Below are positions 34,508 through 44,904 of a DNA stretch of 64,000 bases, in pieces. The position numbers and the translations under genes were made by a program. The stretch is from Madurella fahalii (Eukaryota; Ascomycota; Sordariomycetes; Sordariales). How positions within the stretch are numbered: the stretch's first letter is position 1; each line of letters opens with the position of its first letter. The stretch is from NCBI GenBank assembly GCA_029876055.1, contig CM056875.1, positions 8,891,001 to 8,955,000 of the forward strand. Direction: 5' to 3'. The notes under the pieces were generated by a model that searched no databases, had not been told where the DNA came from, and saw only the letters and a program-made list of their open reading frames with translations.

Positions 34508-36532
34508 ATGGCGCCCTTGTCCAGGAGCCTTACACACCCCTTACGACCCACACCCCATCCTCAGGCTCGAACAACCGTTGCCCTACCGACTGCACATATG
34601 CAATGCTGCGAGTTTCCGTCAAGCAGACAACAGGAAGTTGTTGTGCCTTCTCCCACCCCGCCTCCCCCATTTGAAGACGACGAATATCCGACAGGCTGCG
34701 AGTCAGAGTATTCAGAATCAGAAGATAACAGTGACGGATGTAGCACACGGCCCATCAGAGCGAGCTTCCGGGCGAGTTTCTTGGGCGTCCGCACTAGCAC
34801 TATCCGCCCGCCGCGTGACGAAGAAGAAGCGGGAGCATCCGCCAACTCATCTTCAGAAACCCTCGCCGTGGATGAGACCGAGGTGCCAAAGGATATCAAG
34901 CCGCGGATACTACTTCCGGAAGCGGATCCATTTGAGAGCCACGGCCTCGACAGCTCACCTTTGCCTCCCAAGAAGGGATCTCGTCTGTACCGATATCTGC
35001 GATGGAATTTTGGCTCGGTCTACCGCCGCATTTTCTGTCTCGCTTTTCTCGGAAACATCGCTGCTTTGGCATATCTGGTGGCGCGGCACGCAACATCGGG
35101 AGAGCGGTTCACATATCAACAAGCCAGCATCGCCGTCACGGCCAATATTCTTGCCTCGCTGCTCGTGCGCAACGAGCATGTCGTCAACGCACTCTTTTGG
35201 GTGTTTGGCACGTGGACTAAAAGCCTGCCTCTGGGGATCCGCACGTTGGTGGCCAAGGTGTATTCGTACGGCGGCATTCACAGCGGCGGCGCCGTTGCCG
35301 CAACCTTTTGGTACATTGCCTACCTCATCCTCTTGACCCTCGAGTTCCAGTCCAGTGGCGACCTTACAGTCATCCGCAGCTACATCTACTTCTGCAGCTA
35401 CTTCATCCTCTTCCTCCTCGTGTCGATGCTCATCTCGGCGCACCCCCACCTGCGGCGCGTCATGCACAACTGGTTCGAGGGAATCCACCGCGCCATGGGC
35501 TGGCTCGCCGTGTTGCTGTTCTGGGCACAGGTGATGCTCCTGACCGCCGAGGCCACTCAGGCCACCGGTAGTAACACGCCGTTTGGCAAAGCCTTGCTGG
35601 TGTCGCCAAACTTTTGGATGCTCGTCGTCATCACTCTCCTCGTCGTCTACCCCTGGACGCGCCTCCGCCTGCGCAATGTGTACGCCGAGGTGCTCTCGGA
35701 GCACTGCGTCAAGCTCAACTTCGATTTCCGCAACGTGCACTACGGCCAGGCCATCCGCCTCACCGACGCGCCGCTCAAGGAAACCCACGCTTTCGGCGTG
35801 ATCCCCTTCCCGGCCGCGCCAGCAACCCCGCCGGCACCGCCGCCGATGACGCACTGCCCGGGATGCGTGTGCACGGCCAACCCCGAGAAGACTAATGTTA
35901 CCGCCGACGGCAACGACGACAGCGTCTCGCTCTCCGATCTCAAAGCCCACGCCCGCGCATCTTCCCCGACAGCGGGCACAACCACCACCGCGGCCGGCGC
36001 CCTCTCGCACGCCGGCGAGCGCGGCTTCTCCGTCATCGTCTCCAATGCGGGCGACTGGACGCGCAAGATCATCCAGCAGCCGCCCAAGCAGATCTACACG
36101 CGCGGCATCCCGCAGTTCGGCGTGTTCCGCGTGGCGGGCATGTTCACGCCGTGCGTGGTGGTGGCGACGGGGTCGGGGATCGCGCCGTGCCTGAGCCTGT
36201 TCGTGCAGCGGCCGGACCACCCGGTGCGCATCGTATGGTCGGCCAAGGAGCCGCTCAAGACGTACGGCCGCGCCGTCGTGGAGCTCGTGTACCGCACCGA
36301 CCCGGACGCGGTCGTCATCGACACCAGCAAGGGCGGCCCCAGGACCCGGCGGCCCGACCTGGTGGGCATCGCGTACCGTGTGCGCGAGCAGGGCAGGGTC
36401 GTCGTCCCCGGCGGCGCCCCCAAGAAGGCCGAGGCCGTCGTCATCATCTCGAACCAGAAGGTCACCAAGAAGGTGGTTTACGGGCTGGAGAGCCGGGGGG
36501 TCCCGGCTTACGGCGCCATTTTTGACTCTTAA
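34508..36532 (+). CDS. tmpA: TmpA-like integral membrane flavoprotein
   Basis: A single-exon gene of 674 residues. The first ~155 residues are hydrophilic and Pro/Ser/acidic. LYRYLRWNFGSVYRRIF (about 160-176) leads into six hydrophobic segments at about 176-194, 203-233, 262-280, 294-311, 331-347 and 369-383. A C-terminal soluble domain follows with the nucleotide-binding motif ATGSGIAPC at about 553-561, as in ferric-reductase-type NAD(P)H-binding domains. This matches the TmpA family, which in Aspergillus nidulans controls a signal for conidiation and is often fused to or named after adenylate-forming (NRPS-12-like) enzymes; no adenylation domain is fused here. A Pro/Ala/Ser-rich insert with CPGCVC (about 435-500) interrupts the flavin domain. 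The exact start is uncertain: an in-frame ATG at 34598 is an alternative. Confidence 0.82.
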   Translation: MAPLSRSLTHPLRPTPHPQARTTVALPTAHMQCCEFPSSRQQEVVVPSPTPPPPFEDDEYPTGCESEYSESEDNSDGCSTRPIRASFRASFLGVRTSTIRPPRDEEEAGASANSSSETLAVDETEVPKDIKPRILLPEADPFESHGLDSSPLPPKKGSRLYRYLRWNFGSVYRRIFCLAFLGNIAALAYLVARHATSGERFTYQQASIAVTANILASLLVRNEHVVNALFWVFGTWTKSLPLGIRTLVAKVYSYGGIHSGGAVAATFWYIAYLILLTLEFQSSGDLTVIRSYIYFCSYFILFLLVSMLISAHPHLRRVMHNWFEGIHRAMGWLAVLLFWAQVMLLTAEATQATGSNTPFGKALLVSPNFWMLVVITLLVVYPWTRLRLRNVYAEVLSEHCVKLNFDFRNVHYGQAIRLTDAPLKETHAFGVIPFPAAPATPPAPPPMTHCPGCVCTANPEKTNVTADGNDDSVSLSDLKAHARASSPTAGTTTTAAGALSHAGERGFSVIVSNAGDWTRKIIQQPPKQIYTRGIPQFGVFRVAGMFTPCVVVATGSGIAPCLSLFVQRPDHPVRIVWSAKEPLKTYGRAVVELVYRTDPDAVVIDTSKGGPRTRRPDLVGIAYRVREQGRVVVPGGAPKKAEAVVIISNQKVTKKVVYGLESRGVPAYGAIFDS

Positions 36533-39499
36533 TCTCTATTCCTGTATTCTACGATTTATTTACGATTTCATTTTTAGAGGCTCTACCTTTTGGCTGGGGA
36601 TGGATTCATGGGCCGGGCGGCGGGTAGCGTTGGCACTTGTTAGAAGGCTGGACGGGAGGCTTTGATTTTGGTTAACGTATTGATGATATCCTAGAGGCAA
36701 AACGGCCTGCGCTTGTTTTCGCTCTCCCTTTCTTGGTAAATATTTACATACAAATTGGAACTTCAATTGTCGAAAGAGGCGGTTCAGGAGTTGACTTCGG
36801 TGGTCCGGTGGATGCTGCACCGAACAGATTTGCTCGAGTCCAATGGTTGTCTACCTGACCATTAGGTGTCGATCTTCTCGTATGACGTGTTATCCTCCCG
36901 GATGATGTATCAATCGCGACTGTACCTGCCTCGTACCTTACAAGGTGGGTGATACAAAGACTTACGGCTGCAACCCTGTGCATTGCATCTGGGAATTAGC
37001 GCCGATCAATTTACGACCCCTAATTAGATCTGGGCTTTGGTTACCCTTCCCCTGTGCAGTCTAAGATAAGTCTAGAAATCGGCTCCATGCAATATCATTT
37101 TCGATGCCGCTGGGGAAGAATCGCACTCATCAAGGTAATAACGAGGTATAAAACGCGCGTGATGGCTCGGTCGGCTGCCGGGTAAACGCCACCCACCTAA
37201 TTTTGGTACCGTATGTGGGCTGCTCGGGCGGTTAGGCCAACTAGACGGGGGTCTAGCCGCGGTGGCATTGCTCGGGACGGGAGCAACCGGGAGGCGCAGA
37301 GCAGACGGAGGGGCGGGCCATGCTCCCAAACTTGGCCCATCAGCTCGCATTGCTGCATGCGGGATACACAGCACTGCAGGGCCCGAGGTGGGCAGGCCAC
37401 GGCAGGAGGTGAATGACGCAACTTGAAATTCCTGGAATCCAACTTAGGACTGAAACCGGCGAAGCGGTCAGCATGCGCGCTGTAAGGGGATTCACAATAG
37501 ACGCAACATCTTAACGACGGGAGACATGCCGGACCTGGTTGATTGCGAGGTAGCATGCTACGCTATGTATTTTTGATTCCGGATTTGTTTGCTAATGGCT
37601 GCCGTTCGTGTTACCGCATCCCAATGGCTCGCTCTGACGAGGCAGTACGGCGTTCATTGGGCGTCTAATCAATTATTCAACCGAAGGATTAAGATCTGCG
37701 AAGACCTGGGACATGGCGTAAAAATCCCTGAAACATAGCCATCTGCATTGAGAGAACTATGATAAAGTACCGGTAATTACCTGCATCGCTGGTTCACTCA
37801 TCGCGAGTAACAAGAGTTGATAATTCTGATTAGCACGACCGATACGTAAATGTACACAAGAGAGGCCCCGATGTACTGTACAAGGTACATTCCTCGTTGT
37901 CCCGTTAAGGGATTATGATCGAACGACCATGCATTGATCTCGTGGATCGCATGCAGTACTACCTTAGCAACCTGGTACGCGTCCGCCCACAGACACAATA
38001 GAATCATCGCACTACTGCGCCGGATGACATTGACGGATAGGTATAACTATCAGAACCCTACTTACGTGCTAACGTCTCCTAGAAACAATCATAGGCAAAC
38101 ACCCAGCCAGTCCGTGAGTTACTCAGAAGCTCAGGTACGCAACTTATTGCAAGGGACTACTTACCTTAGGAGTGACGTCCATATGAAGGGCAAACAAGTG
38201 ATCTTTAACCGTACCTAACTTCAAGAAGTTTGCAGCAAGGTAGCCCAAAGAACCAATCAGTCTCCCCCCAAATCACCTGGAGTTTCCATCCGCTCTTCAA
38301 ATAAGGACGCCGCCCCGGTACACCCGGGGCAAGTTACCTTAGATAAATCTGAATACAGCCTGCTGACGATGTTAAGCTAGTAAGTATCGAGACTCTATCT
38401 CAAGGATAGGGAAGTGATTAAATAATTGTTAAGATAAACTCGGGACTTTCCAAACTGGTCTGATTGTGTTGAAGGAATGAAACGACAGCCAGACGTGGGC
38501 GACAGACAACAAGGTTTTAAATCTTCTCGCGCTCACCCAAAGTCCTCAACAATCCATCTCGTCACACAACGGTGTGTGGAGGTTGGATCAGCGGCAAGGT
38601 ATATCATGAAATCGAACATAAACGAAAAAGGGGCAACAAAAATGCTTAATGCAACTTTAGTTAATTAAATCACAACACACTTCTTCCCTGGATATCCGTT
38701 AGTCATATTCCACAGCGTTATCCACTTAAAGTCGACCTATCTAGCAAAGAATGGGAGGGGAAGGAGGGAGTGCAGGGTTAAACAATGAAAATAACGAGTC
38801 ATGGCCGAAGTAACAGCAAAAAAAGCCATCGGTGCAGAAGTTCCCTGGGGTTAAGCGGGTCAACTACCTGTTTGAACATATTCGCACCCGCTCTACATCC
38901 ACAACAAAATGGGAAACAGCGAACATGTACTGTACAAGCTGTCAAAGTGACTAACTTACGCTCTACCTGTATACCAGCTACCATAGCCAAATGGAGGAAA
39001 TGCCGCATGCCCCTCGTGTGTGTGGTACGCCGCCTGTATGGGTGGGTAGCAGTTCTACGGTTCACTGTCTGGGTTTGTGGAACGCAGGGGAGCTTACGAG
39101 CTAGAAACAAGCTTCTCTCTCTCGCTTCACGATGATATTTCAGTTTTAAGTTATTTCCCTGTTCCTTGGACACCATCAGCTGCAAAACTTGTGTGCGTAG
39201 GCGATGCCGTGGCATTGGTTGCTGCATGCTCATGTACCCAAACCCCCTTCTTTGTACAGAGCTAACGCACGCAGTCGTCCCCGTAGCCCAGATCCCGAAA
39301 ACGGAACTGTCGCCATACGCCTCTTTATCAACTTTTATGCTCAAAGGTTGAAAGATAACCTGAAGCCTTGAAAGATGAAAACAGCATCGGGTCGGTTCAG
39401 AATACATCAGAGACTGCTCTGCCATCAGCCCAGGCTCTCCAAGTTACAATCCAGCGTCACATCCCAACTTGTTGCCAGGTTGAGTCGATTGCGATCAAC
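36533..39499. other. AT-richer gene-poor stretch
   Basis: No convincing gene is visible across nearly 3 kb. The sequence from about 37600 to 38800 looks richer in A and T than its flanks and has few long open frames, which might reflect repeat-induced mutation of an old repeat or simply non-coding DNA. The last part should hold the promoter of the kinase-like gene. Confidence 0.45.
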
Positions 39500-41275
39500 A
39501 TGCCTCCGACCAACTCACCGAGCTTCCAAAATTATACGATTTTGGTACATCCTTTGAACAATCCTGAGATCCTTAAGAGGCAAAAACTCTATCTAGACAA
39601 GAACCACGCACCATCCCTGTATCTGCGCAAGCGCTCCGATGGCTTCATCTTTATCAAAGAGTTGAAGCAGACCGATAGCGTATTTGTTGGTCTTTTTGCA
39701 ACTGCTGATGATCCCCACGAGCTCGTCGTCATCAAAAAGCTGTGGGGATTAATAACCTACAAGCAGGCAACCAGCACCAGACAGGCCATGGCGCCAGAAA
39801 TCGAGCTCTGTTCACTCGCTGACGTTCTTGTCAAGCGCCGGCTCCCTTTAGGCTACACCATGCCGCCCTTCGTCCAGCTGCATGCATTCCAAGTGCACAA
39901 CGAAGGATCCCAACAAGCGAAGTATAAGGATTTCGATGCCACGCTCTTCTACAAGTATTACAACGGCGGAACACTTCTCAACCTCATCGAGAGGCACAAG
40001 AAGGCTGGCAGACGGGTGCCTGAAGGCTTCATCTGGCACGTCATTGCCCAGGTCGGCCGCGCCTTATCACACCTGCATACAGGTACCTGGCCGTCGCCCG
40101 TATACAACGTGATGCACAAGGACGAAATTGGCGTGAAGCCCGACAAAAAGGTCAACAAGTCGGAGACGCTCTCCGGCTGGAAGCCCATCGTCCACATGGA
40201 CGGCCACGCCGATAACATTTGGCTACACTATCCGAGCGACGAAGAAAAGGCGAAAGATCCACCGCTCGAGGGGTTCACCGACTCCCTGCCCCAAGTCGTG
40301 CTCGGCGATTTTGGCCTCGCATTCGAAGCCCACAACGACCCTGCGGACTGGCTCTTTCAAGAGCAAAAGCCCGGTCTCCCGGAACCCGAGACGCTCAAGG
40401 ACAAGGCCGACTTTGGCGTCAACCTGAAGCACCTTATCGGTGCCGCTAGCCCAGACGTCAACTGGGATAAGTTGCATGCCACCTACTACCGCCAGAACGA
40501 GACAGAAGACGATTGGCAGGCTTTGGAAGTGGAGAAGATGCATTACAGCTACAACCTTGGAGCCTGTGTTGAGAAGTTGGAAACCCTAATCAGAATGCGC
40601 GAGAGCGGAGACTGGTGGTACGCCTTGGACGCGACAAACGAACGCCACTGGGAACGCTTTGCCACCAACGACTTTGTGTACGGCACCATGATCTCCTGGG
40701 CCGACGTATTCGTTTCCAGCTACATTGGCAGCAACGATGAGGAGTCGGTCCGCTGGACGCAGCCGTCACTCACCTGCATGCCCTACCAGTGCCGCACCAA
40801 AAAGCCCAGCCCCTACTTCCGCAGGACTTGGACTTCTGTTGATCGCCGCCTAAACGTAAAGTCCAAGATACTCTTTGGGAAGGGTTGGGCACCGGGCAGC
40901 GTCGAGATCTGCAAGGCAACGATCGTGGGTGGGACTGTCGAACGGGAGTTGGACCCAGTCCCGTACACGCCCGACCCTAGCGAGGCGCCGGAAAAGCCTC
41001 AGCCACCAGTCACGAAACCCCAGCCATCCGAACCGCATGTAGAGCACGGCATTGACTCCCTTCCCGACTACTCGGACTTTGAGTCGCCCTCTCCCGGCGA
41101 CCAACTAGCCGCCCGGCGGGCAGCTGTACAGCCCTCTCCAGGAGAAGAGGAGACGCCGTCTCCATTGCCGAGCCCACCTTTGAGTCCGTTTCAGATCCAG
41201 AGAATGGCGGACCGTCGCATGCGTGAACAGCGATGCCGCGAGAAGTGGTTGATGGAAGGGGATGAGACCAGGTAA
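39500..41275 (+). CDS. Protein-kinase-like protein with an altered catalytic loop
   Basis: A single-exon gene of 591 residues, started at the ATG at 39500 (MPPTNSPSF) because the longer frame begins with TTG. Kinase landmarks are present: a VVIKKL lysine pair at residues 79-80, a following Glu-rich helix (APEIELCSLADVL), HMDGHADN at 232-239 in place of the HRDxKxxN loop, and VVLGDFGLAFE with the DFG at 270-272. The catalytic Asp and the Asn are kept, but the loop Lys is replaced by His. The glycine-rich loop is not obvious. A Pro-rich C-terminal tail (PSPGEEETPSPLPSPP) and a basic end follow. It belongs to the divergent kinase-like proteins expanded in filamentous fungi. It could be an active atypical kinase or a pseudokinase. 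Confidence 0.78.
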   Translation: MPPTNSPSFQNYTILVHPLNNPEILKRQKLYLDKNHAPSLYLRKRSDGFIFIKELKQTDSVFVGLFATADDPHELVVIKKLWGLITYKQATSTRQAMAPEIELCSLADVLVKRRLPLGYTMPPFVQLHAFQVHNEGSQQAKYKDFDATLFYKYYNGGTLLNLIERHKKAGRRVPEGFIWHVIAQVGRALSHLHTGTWPSPVYNVMHKDEIGVKPDKKVNKSETLSGWKPIVHMDGHADNIWLHYPSDEEKAKDPPLEGFTDSLPQVVLGDFGLAFEAHNDPADWLFQEQKPGLPEPETLKDKADFGVNLKHLIGAASPDVNWDKLHATYYRQNETEDDWQALEVEKMHYSYNLGACVEKLETLIRMRESGDWWYALDATNERHWERFATNDFVYGTMISWADVFVSSYIGSNDEESVRWTQPSLTCMPYQCRTKKPSPYFRRTWTSVDRRLNVKSKILFGKGWAPGSVEICKATIVGGTVERELDPVPYTPDPSEAPEKPQPPVTKPQPSEPHVEHGIDSLPDYSDFESPSPGDQLAARRAAVQPSPGEEETPSPLPSPPLSPFQIQRMADRRMREQRCREKWLMEGDETR

Positions 41276-41313
41276 AAAAAGGGCGTGAGTGTAAGATAAT
41301 CAGAAAAAGATAT

Positions 41314-41398
41314 GCCTACTACAGGAATCGAACCTGTGATCTTTGCATGTCGTCGAGGTGATACAAGTGCAACGCATTAGCCACTATGCTAAGCAGGC
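41314..41398 (-). tRNA. tRNA-Thr (anticodon UGU) with a 13-base intron
   Basis: The minus strand folds into a full cloverleaf. The acceptor stem GCCTGCT pairs with AGTAGGC (one G-U). The D arm is GCAT/ATGC, the anticodon stem TTGCA/TGCAA, and the T arm ACAGG-TTCGATT-CCTGT. The anticodon loop reads C-T-TGT-A, then 13 intron bases (TCACCTCGACGAC), then A, so the intron sits after position 37, the standard nuclear location. TGT decodes ACA threonine codons. A TTTTT run just past the 3' end serves as a Pol III terminator. Confidence 0.93.
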
Positions 41399-41663
41399 TT
41401 GCCCGTTTTGAGTTATTTTTAGAAGGGAAGCTTGCGGCCTATGTCCCGTTTTCGGAAGACGAAGCCTCCATGTCCAAGTGACAAATTCGTCCCATCTGTT
41501 CAGCGAGGAAGCATTTTTTGGCACTTGATTACGTTGAGTAGAACTGTTGCTATAGAGGAAAGTACATCCTTAGAGCATCAGGAACTAAAGCAGCATTCTA
41601 CCTCATAATTACAAGCCGCTATTCGTGAGGTAACTTCAAGGGCTTCGGATTACGGAACGACGT

Positions 41664-43548
41664 TCAGTCACGGAGCTCCCCCGAGTCGTGCACCACTACA
41701 CCCCCAACCACCGTCAAAACACTCCTCAACCGCTTCAACCTTTCCTCATCGACCGAAAAATAATCATCGCTCAACACGGCAACGTCCCCCAGCCTTCCCA
41801 CTTCCAACACGCCCATCAAACTCTCATCCGGACCCCCCAAAAACCAGGTATTGTCCCTGGTAAACATTTCCAACACTTTTTGCCTCGATATCGTCTGGCC
41901 GGGGTTGATAGGCTCGCCTCTCGCATTCTTGCCGGTCACGGCGTAATAAGCATGGGGCCAGGGGCTCAGCGGGGCGATGTTCGCCCCGTCCGGACCGAAC
42001 CCGGCCGGAATCCCGCTCTCCACAATCGTCTTGAACGGCGGTCCGGCCGGGTTGGTCTCGTTCCCGGCCGCGGCACCGGACAGGTACAGCCACCCGGACA
42101 GGTTGACGCCTCCCCCGAGGGCCTTCAGGCGGGCGAGGTACTCGGCCGTGATGCGCGGCACGTGGGCGACCACCCAGCGCAGGTCCCGGATCCCGCCCCG
42201 CACCGCCGCGTCCACGCGCTCGAAGCCCTCGATCTGCGTCTGGAAGTCGGTGGCGCTCAGGGAGTGCACCTCCAGCCTCCACCGTGCCGCGGCGATCCGC
42301 GCGGCGGCGGCCTCAAAGACCGGTCCGCCGGCGTAGTCTGCCAAGGCGACAGCAAACTCGCCGATGCCCCCAGTGCGAACCATAGCGTTGCCGAAGAAAG
42401 GGTAGGTGTGTTGGAGACGGGCGGTGACGCCGGGCACGGCGGTGCTGTCGTCGTCGTGGAGGTAGTTGATCCGGAGGCGGATTAGGCCGCGGTTGGAGTT
42501 GTACAGCGAGAGGAATGGCAGGTGCATGGCGAAGAGATCCTCGCTGGCGGCGCCGTCCGCCGGGGTGTGCGTGGCCGAAAAGGCGCCTTGGTCGAGCTGC
42601 CCAGTGGGTGTAATGTCAGGGTGGGAACCCGAAAGATTCTGAAAGGGAGTGGAGTTGAAACTCCCCCGAACTTACGTGAGTTGTGACGCCGACGGACGCC
42701 GCGTAGGCCATGGCATCCCCGGCGCTACGCACACGGTCCTCGAAGGTGAGCTGCTGCCGCAGGGCTAGCAAAGCCTTGCCGTTTTCCAGCCCGGCGGTGA
42801 TGGACCCGTTGGCAGCCACTGAGACGGACATGTTGCCCGCAAGGGACTCAAAGAAGGCTTTTCCACGAGTGTTGGTGGTGGCAGGGCCGGAGAAACTGGT
42901 TGATATGAAAACCGGGTGGTCTGGAGCCGCGTCGTCAAGCTCGGCCAATGTGGGGAGTCGTGCCTCCTCGAATTGATTGGGAGAAAATCCGCCAATTGTT
43001 GTGATGAAGGCCCCCGAAGGCACCCCTGATACCCGCTGGCGGTACGTATCCAACACCTCGTCGATGGTGAACGCATTCTCCAGGCTCGTGTGGTAGCCCG
43101 GCCGGTTGCCAAGTAAGACGATGTGATTGTGGCAGTCGATTAGGCCGGGGACGGTAATCCGCTGTCTAAGGTTGATCTTGCGAGGCCGGTCGGACCCAAA
43201 AGACGTCTGCCTTTCAGCTTCTCCGACACTATCTCCTACATAGACGACCCAGCCGTCCTTGATGCCGAGTACGCTCACCACTCTATTGCGTGTGTCCATG
43301 GTGTGAATTCGGCCGTTGTGGAGGATGAGCGAACCGCGAAGCGTGCCATCGTGATACGAGTTGGGGATTCCGTTGCGAACAAGGAGGTCATTGGCGTAGA
43401 TCGTGCCGTTGCTATCATGGCCAACGATGCCCTCCGCACTGTCCGTATGGATGCTCCAAATCTCAGAGACGAGCGTGAGCCAGATGAAGCAGTGCACGAG
43501 GAGTCTGTGGACGGCAGAACTCCGTAGAATTTGGGACGCTGGCGACAT
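41664..43548 (-). CDS. Amidohydrolase (YtcJ-like) with N-terminal signal
   Basis: Two exons (43548-42676, 42596-41664) encode 601 residues. The metal-binding HxH is visible in VPGLIDCHNHIVLLG, and later motifs typical of amidohydrolase family 3 are present: WVVAHVPRI, GPDGANIAPLSPW and VLEVGRLGDVAVLSDDYF. It should hydrolyse amide or formamide-type bonds with one or two metal ions; the substrate is unknown. The N-terminus carries a hydrophobic stretch (LLVHCFIWLTLVSEIW) that looks like a signal peptide or anchor, and sequons (NGT, NMS, NGS) follow, so it may be secreted or in the endomembrane system, which is unusual for the family. The start is the ATG at 43548, since the longer frame begins with TTG. 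The 79-base intron has a GTAAGT donor. Confidence 0.88.
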
Positions 43549-43899
43549 TGTCACCCTATCCAACGACTACAGCAAAGTGCCTTAATTGCGTGGTTTTGAT
43601 CGTGCATACAACAGCGGTGGAATAAAAGATACTAGATCCCCTTGGACCCTATGGACTTTAGCAACAACGGCAGTTTCACACCTTCCTAGATAACTACCTG
43701 CCAAACCATTAAGTGTGCTAAGGGTCGGACGAGTAAGGAGTCTGATTGGTCATTTGCTGACCGGCAGCCAGAGAATAGGCGAATCGGCATTACTAAGGCC
43801 TTCCGTGTCCTGTCGCAAGCAGGTACATATATTGGTTGCAGTGCATGAGGGGTAATTCGGCTATCAGGCGGGATAACACGGCATGGTCCTCTTCCCTGG
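43549..43899. other. Spacer between amidohydrolase start and repeat copy A
   Basis: This holds the promoter of the amidohydrolase gene. I see no gene; minus-strand frames here run into the repeat and are not coding-like. Confidence 0.45.
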
Positions 43900-44323
43900 T
43901 GAAATGGCGCAGAAACACACATCTACACCCACATACCCACCAAAAACAAGGGGGAGGGCAAAGACGGCCAAATGCCCGACAGACAAGATAGACAAGACAG
44001 GCTAGGCGACACCACCACAAATCGGGTCCCTGCAGCCTAAACAAGGTCAAAACAACATGTGCAGATAGAGCTCCCTCTGATCAGAGGGAGATCGCTTTGC
44101 ACGCAAGGAGAGCTCGTCAATTGAGCTTGCAACAAGTGTGAAGAAAAGTACTGAATTGATTGTTCTGTCTAAGGAGCAATGGCCAGGACGGCCCTACTTA
44201 TGGTGCGAAAGAAAAATGGGCCCACGGCAAGTTCCAGCCCCCGGGGCACCATCCTAGCAATTGTGTCCCTCTGATCAGAGGGACCCTGCCCTCTGGGGAC
44301 TGTTTTCCCCAACTCACTGGCCA
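43900..44323 (-). repeat. LTR-like repeat, copy A
   Basis: About 424 bases that recur in reverse orientation at 59392-59780 with high identity. Read on the minus strand it begins TGGCCAGTGAGTT and ends CCATTTCA, i.e. TG...CA, as in long terminal repeats. It contains two 20-base perfect palindromes sharing the core CCCTCTGATCAGAGGG, at 44071-44090 and 44265-44284. No protein-coding domain is visible between or beside the copies. I see no clear target-site duplication. It is probably a solo LTR or other short mobile-element remnant. Confidence 0.75.
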
Positions 44324-44433
44324 TTAGATCGGGTATAGTTTCTACGTGACTACGCTGACCGGTAGCTTACTACAGTAGCCCAGGCATCCCTAACCTACGA
44401 GCTCAGGGACTGCAGAGAAAGTTCCCTTGGCGC
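44324..44433. other. Short spacer between the repeat and the deaminase stop codon
   Basis: This 110-base spacer is the presumed 3' untranslated region of the deaminase gene. Confidence 0.4.
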
Positions 44434-44904
44434 TTAACTGTGAGTCTCCGCCGCCTTCGATGCCGCGTCATTTCGCCCCGTATTTCCGTCCGGCCAGGTG
44501 TATGCAAACGGCATCAAGTCCTTTGCCTTCGCAACCACCTCGTTACCGTTTCCACCTAGATAAATCACATTGATATCGGGATTATAGTCGAGCAGCACCT
44601 GTCTGCACCGTCCGCATGGGTTGACGATGAACTTGACATTACCCGGCCTCCGGGCGACAGCAACAATGGTTGCAATCTCAGAGGCAAGAACGCCGCCCGC
44701 TGCGGCAGTCCCTAGAACCGCGAGTTCGGCACAGGGTCCGCCGGTGAAGTGGTAAACGTTGAAAGCGACAAATGTTTCGCCATATTTGCTGCGCACTGCG
44801 GCGGCAACTGTGTGGTTGTCATTCGTGTCTGGGATGGGCTTGAACGCCTCGGCAGCGAGTCTAACGAGCTCTTGGTCAACTGTCAAAGTTTCCGCCTCCG
44901 TCAT
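44434..44904 (-). CDS. bsd: Blasticidin-S-deaminase-type cytidine deaminase
   Basis: A 156-residue single-exon gene. The sequence closely resembles the blasticidin S deaminase of Aspergillus terreus rather than housekeeping cytidine deaminase: NVYHFTGGPCAELAVLGTAA holds the zinc ligand Cys58 and the catalytic Glu60, and NPCGRCRQVLLD holds Cys97 and Cys100. The C-terminal DLMPFAYTWPDG also matches. Such enzymes deaminate the cytosine of the nucleoside antibiotic blasticidin S and so give resistance; whether this one does so is inference, and another modified cytosine nucleoside is possible. The start MTEAETLTVD at 44904 gives an N-terminus of family length; an upstream ATG at 44925 adds seven residues. 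The patchy occurrence of this family and the adjacent repeat hint at transfer or movement. Confidence 0.88.
   Translation of the reverse strand: MTEAETLTVDQELVRLAAEAFKPIPDTNDNHTVAAAVRSKYGETFVAFNVYHFTGGPCAELAVLGTAAAGGVLASEIATIVAVARRPGNVKFIVNPCGRCRQVLLDYNPDINVIYLGGNGNEVVAKAKDLMPFAYTWPDGNTGRNDAASKAAETHS

Noticed and set aside
43686..44050. Cys/Trp-rich minus-strand frames, with a similar frame at 59632-59889
   Set aside because: The similarity between them comes from the shared LTR-like repeat, and the frames diverge as soon as the repeat ends, so they are not genes.
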